Assembly (NCBI RefSeq): GCF_001424185.1
Contig: NZ_LMOM01000049.1
Location: 1-9,138 of the forward strand
Reading direction: 5' to 3'
Source: Deinococcus sp. Leaf326
GTDB lineage: Bacteria > Deinococcota > Deinococci > Deinococcales > Deinococcaceae
Length of the DNA: 9,138 bases
How positions within the stretch are numbered: position 1 is the stretch's first letter; each line of letters opens with the position of its first letter. The notes under the pieces were generated by a model that searched no databases, was not told the DNA's origin, and worked only from the letters and a program-made list of their open reading frames with translations. The position numbers were made by a program, and so were the translations under genes. Of this stretch, positions 6,965-9,138 are shown one piece after another.

Positions 6965-7797
6965 GGTTGCTCTCCTATAAAGTGCGTCACCAGCGTGTTG
7001 AACTCCTCAGCACGTTCGATCTGGGGCATGTGGCCTGTGCCGGGGAAGAGGTGTGTGCGGGCATGCGGGTAGAGGCGACGGGCGTGGTTCAGGTGCGTGG
7101 CAGGTAGGATCCGGTCCTGCTCACCCCAGACGATCAGGGTAGGGATCCGCAGGGCGGCGAGATGACGGGTCAAGGTGTCGCGCCACTCGGGATGCACGCC
7201 GCGCCAGTTGCCGAGAAACCGGGCAACACTGAGGTAGGCGCGGGAACGGTCGGGCTGTCCGGCGAGAAACAGGGCATGCTCACGGCGTGCAGACGTGGCG
7301 AAACGCGGATCGTGGAAAAGGCTTTTGACGGCGCGGGCACTGTTGCGGGGGTCCGGGGTCATCAGGCGTTCGCCCAGATGGGGCACAGCCAACATCCGGA
7401 GAGCGACGGTGACATCCTGTCCGAAGCCGGCGCTGTTGACGAGAACTAGCCTCCGGACTTGCTGGGGATACATCACGGCGAACTGCTGGGCGACCGCGCC
7501 GCCGAGGGAGTTGCCAATCAGAGTTACAGGCCGCGTTTCGTTCACGGCGTCGAGGTAGTGCTTCACGAATCTGGCAAGGCCTGCCAGGGTGTAGGACACA
7601 TCGGGTTTGTCTGTGAGGCCGAAGCCGATGAGGTCGAGGGCATACACGCGGTGGCGTTCGGCGAGGGCGGGGAGGGTGTCGGTCCAGTCTTCGAGGCTCC
7701 GTCCAATGCCATGCAGGAGCACGACGGGGTCACCTTCGCCCTGGACCTGGTGACGGGTGCGGATCTCTCGCACGGAGAGGAATTCTGGTGTCTTCAC
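6961..7797 (-). CDS. Alpha/beta hydrolase, first gene of the operon
   Basis: This roughly 278-aa soluble alpha/beta hydrolase falls in the group of ring-cleavage (MhpC/TodF-like) hydrolases and serine esterases. Numbered from GTG 7797, it shows LLHGIG (28-33, oxyanion region), GNSLGG (95-100, nucleophile Ser97), WGEQDRILP with Asp228 and GTGHMPQIE with His256. The reading frame is open to an earlier GTG at 7848, but that codon lies inside the best -35 box and has no ribosome site. GTG 7797 has AGGAGA (7807-7802) 4 nt upstream and gives an N-terminus close to the family start. It overlaps the SDR start by 4 nt. Its role could be cleavage of the ester or of a ring-derived intermediate, which would make it redundant with or complementary to the LipR-type esterase. 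Confidence 0.88.
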   Translation of the reverse strand: MKTPEFLSVREIRTRHQVQGEGDPVVLLHGIGRSLEDWTDTLPALAERHRVYALDLIGFGLTDKPDVSYTLAGLARFVKHYLDAVNETRPVTLIGNSLGGAVAQQFAVMYPQQVRRLVLVNSAGFGQDVTVALRMLAVPHLGERLMTPDPRNSARAVKSLFHDPRFATSARREHALFLAGQPDRSRAYLSVARFLGNWRGVHPEWRDTLTRHLAALRIPTLIVWGEQDRILPATHLNHARRLYPHARTHLFPGTGHMPQIERAEEFNTLVTHFIGEQP

Positions 7798-7809
7798 GTC
7801 GTCTCCTGT

Positions 7810-7822
7810 TGGATAGAATCCA
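7810..7822. promoter_or_regulatory. Candidate TetR operator TGGAT-AGA-ATCCA
   Basis: This perfect 5-bp inverted repeat has a 3-nt spacer and lies between the divergent genes. It covers the expected start site of the minus-strand operon and contains TAGAAT (7814-7819), a possible plus-strand -10 box for tetR. One bound dimer could therefore shut off both directions. The repeat is short and assignment to this regulator is inferred. Confidence 0.4.
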
Positions 7823-7850
7823 GTATGCGAATAAAAACTCAATTTCACAA
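7822..7850 (-). promoter_or_regulatory. Promoter of the four-gene hydrolase-SDR-esterase-monooxygenase operon
   Basis: On the minus strand TTGTGA (7850-7845) and CATACT (7827-7822) are separated by exactly 17 nt. Transcription would start near 7815, leaving a leader of about 18 nt with AGGAGA before GTG 7797. The -10 box abuts the inverted repeat at 7810-7822, which suits repression by the divergent TetR protein. Confidence 0.5.
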
Positions 7851-7856
7851 CTCGCG

Positions 7857-7870
7857 TTCCAATCGTGGAA
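7857..7870. promoter_or_regulatory. Second inverted repeat TTCCA-ATCG-TGGAA at the tetR start
   Basis: This 5-bp inverted repeat with a 4-nt spacer sits across the most upstream possible tetR start (GTG 7865). It shares the TGGA/TCCA half-site core with the repeat at 7810-7822, so the two may be a pair of operators for the same TetR protein. Confidence 0.3.
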
Positions 7871-7873
7871 AAT

Positions 7874-8524
7874 ATGACGGTAGAGATGAATAATCCTAAG
7901 AAAGCGGAGCAACAGCTCGCATTTCCGACGCGAAAACAGCCCCAACAGGCCCGCAGTCGTCAGATGGTGGACCGGCTATTGCACGCGGCCGCGCAGGTCT
8001 TCATGACGGAAGGCATCGAGGGTGCCACAACCAACCGCATTGCTGAAGTGGCGGGCGTCTCGGTCGGCTCGCTCTACCAATTCTTCCCGAACAAACTGAC
8101 GATGCTTGCGGAACTTCAGCGCCTGTGGACTGAGCGGCTCGGCGCGGAACTCGATGTGACCTTCGGGCGCCCGCATCGACCGCTGGTCGACCTCGTGGAT
8201 GAGGTCTTGGGGGTGCACGCGTTTCTGCAACGGGAGTCGGGGGGGTTGCTGGGCTTCTTGTTGACCAATCATCACGTCAAGGTGAACTCGTCGGTGCGTC
8301 AAACGGTTCAGGAACGACTGGAGCACATGGCGTCCTTGCGTCGTCTCGGCAGCGATCCGGTGCAGAACGTGATGATCGCGCGGATGACCATTCATATTGC
8401 TGACGCGCTCTATAGCCTCAGTCCGGAGGGCGCGAACAACCCGCAGGTGCGCGCGGAGGTGAGGCAGGCGCTGCTGGCCTATCTTGGCACGACGCTAAAC
8501 GAACCACTCCCCCGAGGACTCTGA
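7874..8524 (+). CDS. TetR-family transcriptional regulator
   Basis: The N-terminal HTH shows the TetR pattern: QARSRQMVDRLLHAAAQVF, then T-T-N-R-I-A-E-V-A-G-V-S-V-G-S-L-Y-Q-F-F-P-N-K (about residues 52-74 from this start). The rest is an all-helical ligand-binding and dimerisation domain typical of the family. The frame is open from GTG 7865. ATG 7874 is chosen because GGAA lies 5 nt upstream, but ATG 7886 is also possible; all three leave the HTH intact. The protein is about 216 aa, normal for TetR. It is divergent from the four-gene operon and shares its intergenic region, so it most likely represses that operon and itself until a substrate or intermediate binds. The ligand is unknown. Confidence 0.92.
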   Translation: MTVEMNNPKKAEQQLAFPTRKQPQQARSRQMVDRLLHAAAQVFMTEGIEGATTNRIAEVAGVSVGSLYQFFPNKLTMLAELQRLWTERLGAELDVTFGRPHRPLVDLVDEVLGVHAFLQRESGGLLGFLLTNHHVKVNSSVRQTVQERLEHMASLRRLGSDPVQNVMIARMTIHIADALYSLSPEGANNPQVRAEVRQALLAYLGTTLNEPLPRGL

Positions 8525-8526
8525 GA

Positions 8527-8594
8527 TGTGAGGAGGGACCCAACTCACAGCACTGCAGAACCTTGGTGGGGACAATCCTGGTAAGCCTCACCAA
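8527..8594 (+). terminator. Hairpins downstream of tetR, possible terminator
   Basis: Two stems follow the tetR stop: TGTGAG (8527-8532) with CTCACA (8544-8549), and TTGGTGGGG (8563-8571) with CCTCACCAA (8586-8594), a 9-bp stem with one G-U pair and a 14-nt loop. Neither is followed by a T run, so termination is plausible but not certain. Confidence 0.35.
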
Positions 8595-8753
8595 TCAGTC
8601 TTGGCACAGCGATGATTAGGGGGATTATTTAGGCTAGTTGTTCACGTTATGAGCACTTACAGCGTCCAAGTGAGGATTGGTCTGCTCACCCGATGTCCTC
8701 TTGCGGCTGAAACTCGCCCCGTTAGGCTATGGCGAAGAGTGATTTCATAGATC

Positions 8754-8768
8754 ACAAATATCATTTGT
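8754..8768. repeat. 15-bp palindrome ACAAAT-ATC-ATTTGT in an AT-rich patch
   Basis: Perfect 6-bp arms with a 3-nt spacer. A looser inverted relation extends to GATTTATTTGAT at 8774-8785. The patch borders the insertion sequence and may be a protein binding site or foreign DNA. Confidence 0.4.
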
Positions 8769-8824
8769 TTAAAGATTTATTTGATGATTTAGACATAAGT
8801 TTCTAGCTGTACTTCGGGGAATAT

Positions 8825-9138
8825 TCAGGGACCGCTGAACAACGCTGCACGGCACGCATAAAGGCGGCACCGGTCTCCTGATCGCCGGGGAACTTCCCCG
8901 GCGATCTCCCTTCGAATCTCAGGTACGGACTCGCCAAAAAAGCCATCCAGTTGGGCCAAGCGGAGCCATTGCAGGAAGAGCAGCGCAATTAAACAGAGCG
9001 CCGCGTGGTGGTTGAGCCCTTGCCAGCTTCTCCCTTCAAAGTGACTTAGCCCGACTTCCTGTTTGAGCTCCCGGTGACCCAGCTCGCAGGCCCAGCGTTG
9101 CTTCGTCACCCGAATCAGGTGATCAAACGACGTCTCTG
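8825..9138 (-). CDS. IS4/IS701-type transposase, C-terminal part (5' end outside window)
   Basis: The minus-strand frame is open from the right edge to TGA 8825-8827; the GTG at 9109 is internal. The residues show the IS4-group Y(2)R(3)E(6)K pattern as T-KQ-R-WAC-E-LGHREL-K, with Thr in place of the first Tyr; the Glu is the third catalytic acid (9083-9085). It is followed by QEVGLSHFEGRSWQGLNHH and a hydrophobic helix ALCLIALLFLQWLRL, as in DDE transposases of the IS701/IS4 kind. The two catalytic Asp residues lie outside the window, so it cannot be said whether the gene is complete. The last 35 residues after GFFGES are not recognisably conserved and include a palindromic stretch. Confidence 0.85.
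   Translation of the reverse strand, partial: ETSFDHLIRVTKQRWACELGHRELKQEVGLSHFEGRSWQGLNHHAALCLIALLFLQWLRLAQLDGFFGESVPEIRREIAGEVPRRSGDRCRLYACRAALFSGP
8880..8906. repeat. 27-nt palindrome inside the transposase coding end
   Basis: GATCGCCGGGGAA (8880-8892) and TTCCCCGGCGATC (8894-8906) are perfect inverted copies separated by a single C. As RNA or single-stranded DNA the GC-rich arms would form a very stable hairpin. It encodes the segment R-E-I-A-G-E-V-P-R-R-S-G-D-R of the transposase frame. Confidence 0.6.

Larger units (their letters stand above)
8525..8824. other. 300-bp stretch without a supported gene
   Basis: The left half has hairpin-forming repeats right after tetR. The middle holds a small repeat CACTT (8654-8658) / AAGTG (8668-8672) and a 33-codon ORF (8649-8750) without good support. 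From about 8740 to 8806 the composition turns strongly AT-rich, unlike the rest of the window, with a perfect palindrome ACAAAT-ATC-ATTTGT (8754-8768). The left end of the insertion sequence must fall somewhere near the right edge of this stretch, but I could not identify its terminal repeat. Confidence 0.5.
8806..9138. mobile_element. Left end of an insertion sequence continuing beyond the window
   Basis: This is inferred from the transposase end. The left boundary is a guess placed where AT-rich sequence gives way to GC-rich sequence (around CTGTACTTCGGGG). The terminal inverted repeat cannot be checked because the other end is missing. Confidence 0.4.

Noticed and set aside
8599..8640. Possible plus-strand promoter TTGGCA (8601-8606) with TTATTT or TAGGCT as -10
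   Set aside because: Spacing and -10 matches are poor and no supported gene lies downstream.
8649..8750. 33-codon ORF from ATG 8649 in the gap between tetR and the transposase
   Set aside because: No Shine-Dalgarno, no well-spaced promoter, arginine-rich unremarkable sequence and no recognisable domain.
1..9138. CRISPR arrays, tRNA or rRNA genes
   Set aside because: No regularly spaced direct repeats, tRNA cloverleaf or rRNA signature was found on reading the window.

Overview
The window is high-GC bacterial DNA that looks like an accessory or plasmid-type region of a Deinococcus-like organism. The organism call rests on inference: GC-rich coding, PAS/GAF multisensor kinases, TANNNT -10 boxes placed 6-7 nt before start codons with no Shine-Dalgarno (leaderless genes, common in Deinococcus), and an IS4/IS701-type transposase. 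No marker gene fixes the species.

Left part (1-2654, plus strand): the 3' end of a canonical sensor histidine kinase with an intact ATP-binding domain is followed by a 671-aa PAS-PAS-GAF kinase homologue. This second protein has lost the phospho-acceptor His and the N-box Asn, so it is probably a pseudokinase sensor. A small unrecognised ORF (71 aa) overlaps its 3' end.

Middle (2655-3549): a decayed zone. It holds a 111-nt structured element bounded by a 13-bp inverted repeat, a frameshifted SRPBCC-domain gene on the minus strand with a leaderless promoter, and a second, truncated copy of the 71-aa ORF in which an 18-bp in-frame deletion creates a TAG stop.

Centre-right (3550-8524): a compact minus-strand operon of four enzymes read from about 7797 down to 3550: alpha/beta hydrolase, short-chain dehydrogenase (SDR), HSL/LipR-type esterase, and EthA-like flavin monooxygenase with type I Baeyer-Villiger motifs. 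Each junction is a 4-nt ATGA or GTGA overlap. A TetR regulator is divergently transcribed, and the short shared intergenic region carries two inverted repeats and a good minus-strand promoter. Together the genes can be read as alcohol -> ketone (SDR) -> ester (monooxygenase) -> acid + alcohol (hydrolases), de-repressed by a ligand of TetR. Monooxygenase, esterase and SDR are also neighbours in the mymA operon of Mycobacterium tuberculosis, in another order. The monooxygenase and the esterase both start with an RR-plus-hydrophobic segment, suggesting membrane association.

Right end (8525-9138): about 300 bp without a convincing gene (hairpins after tetR, then an AT-rich patch with a 15-bp palindrome), followed by the C-terminal end of a DDE transposase that enters from beyond the right edge. 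A 27-nt near-perfect palindrome lies inside its coding end.
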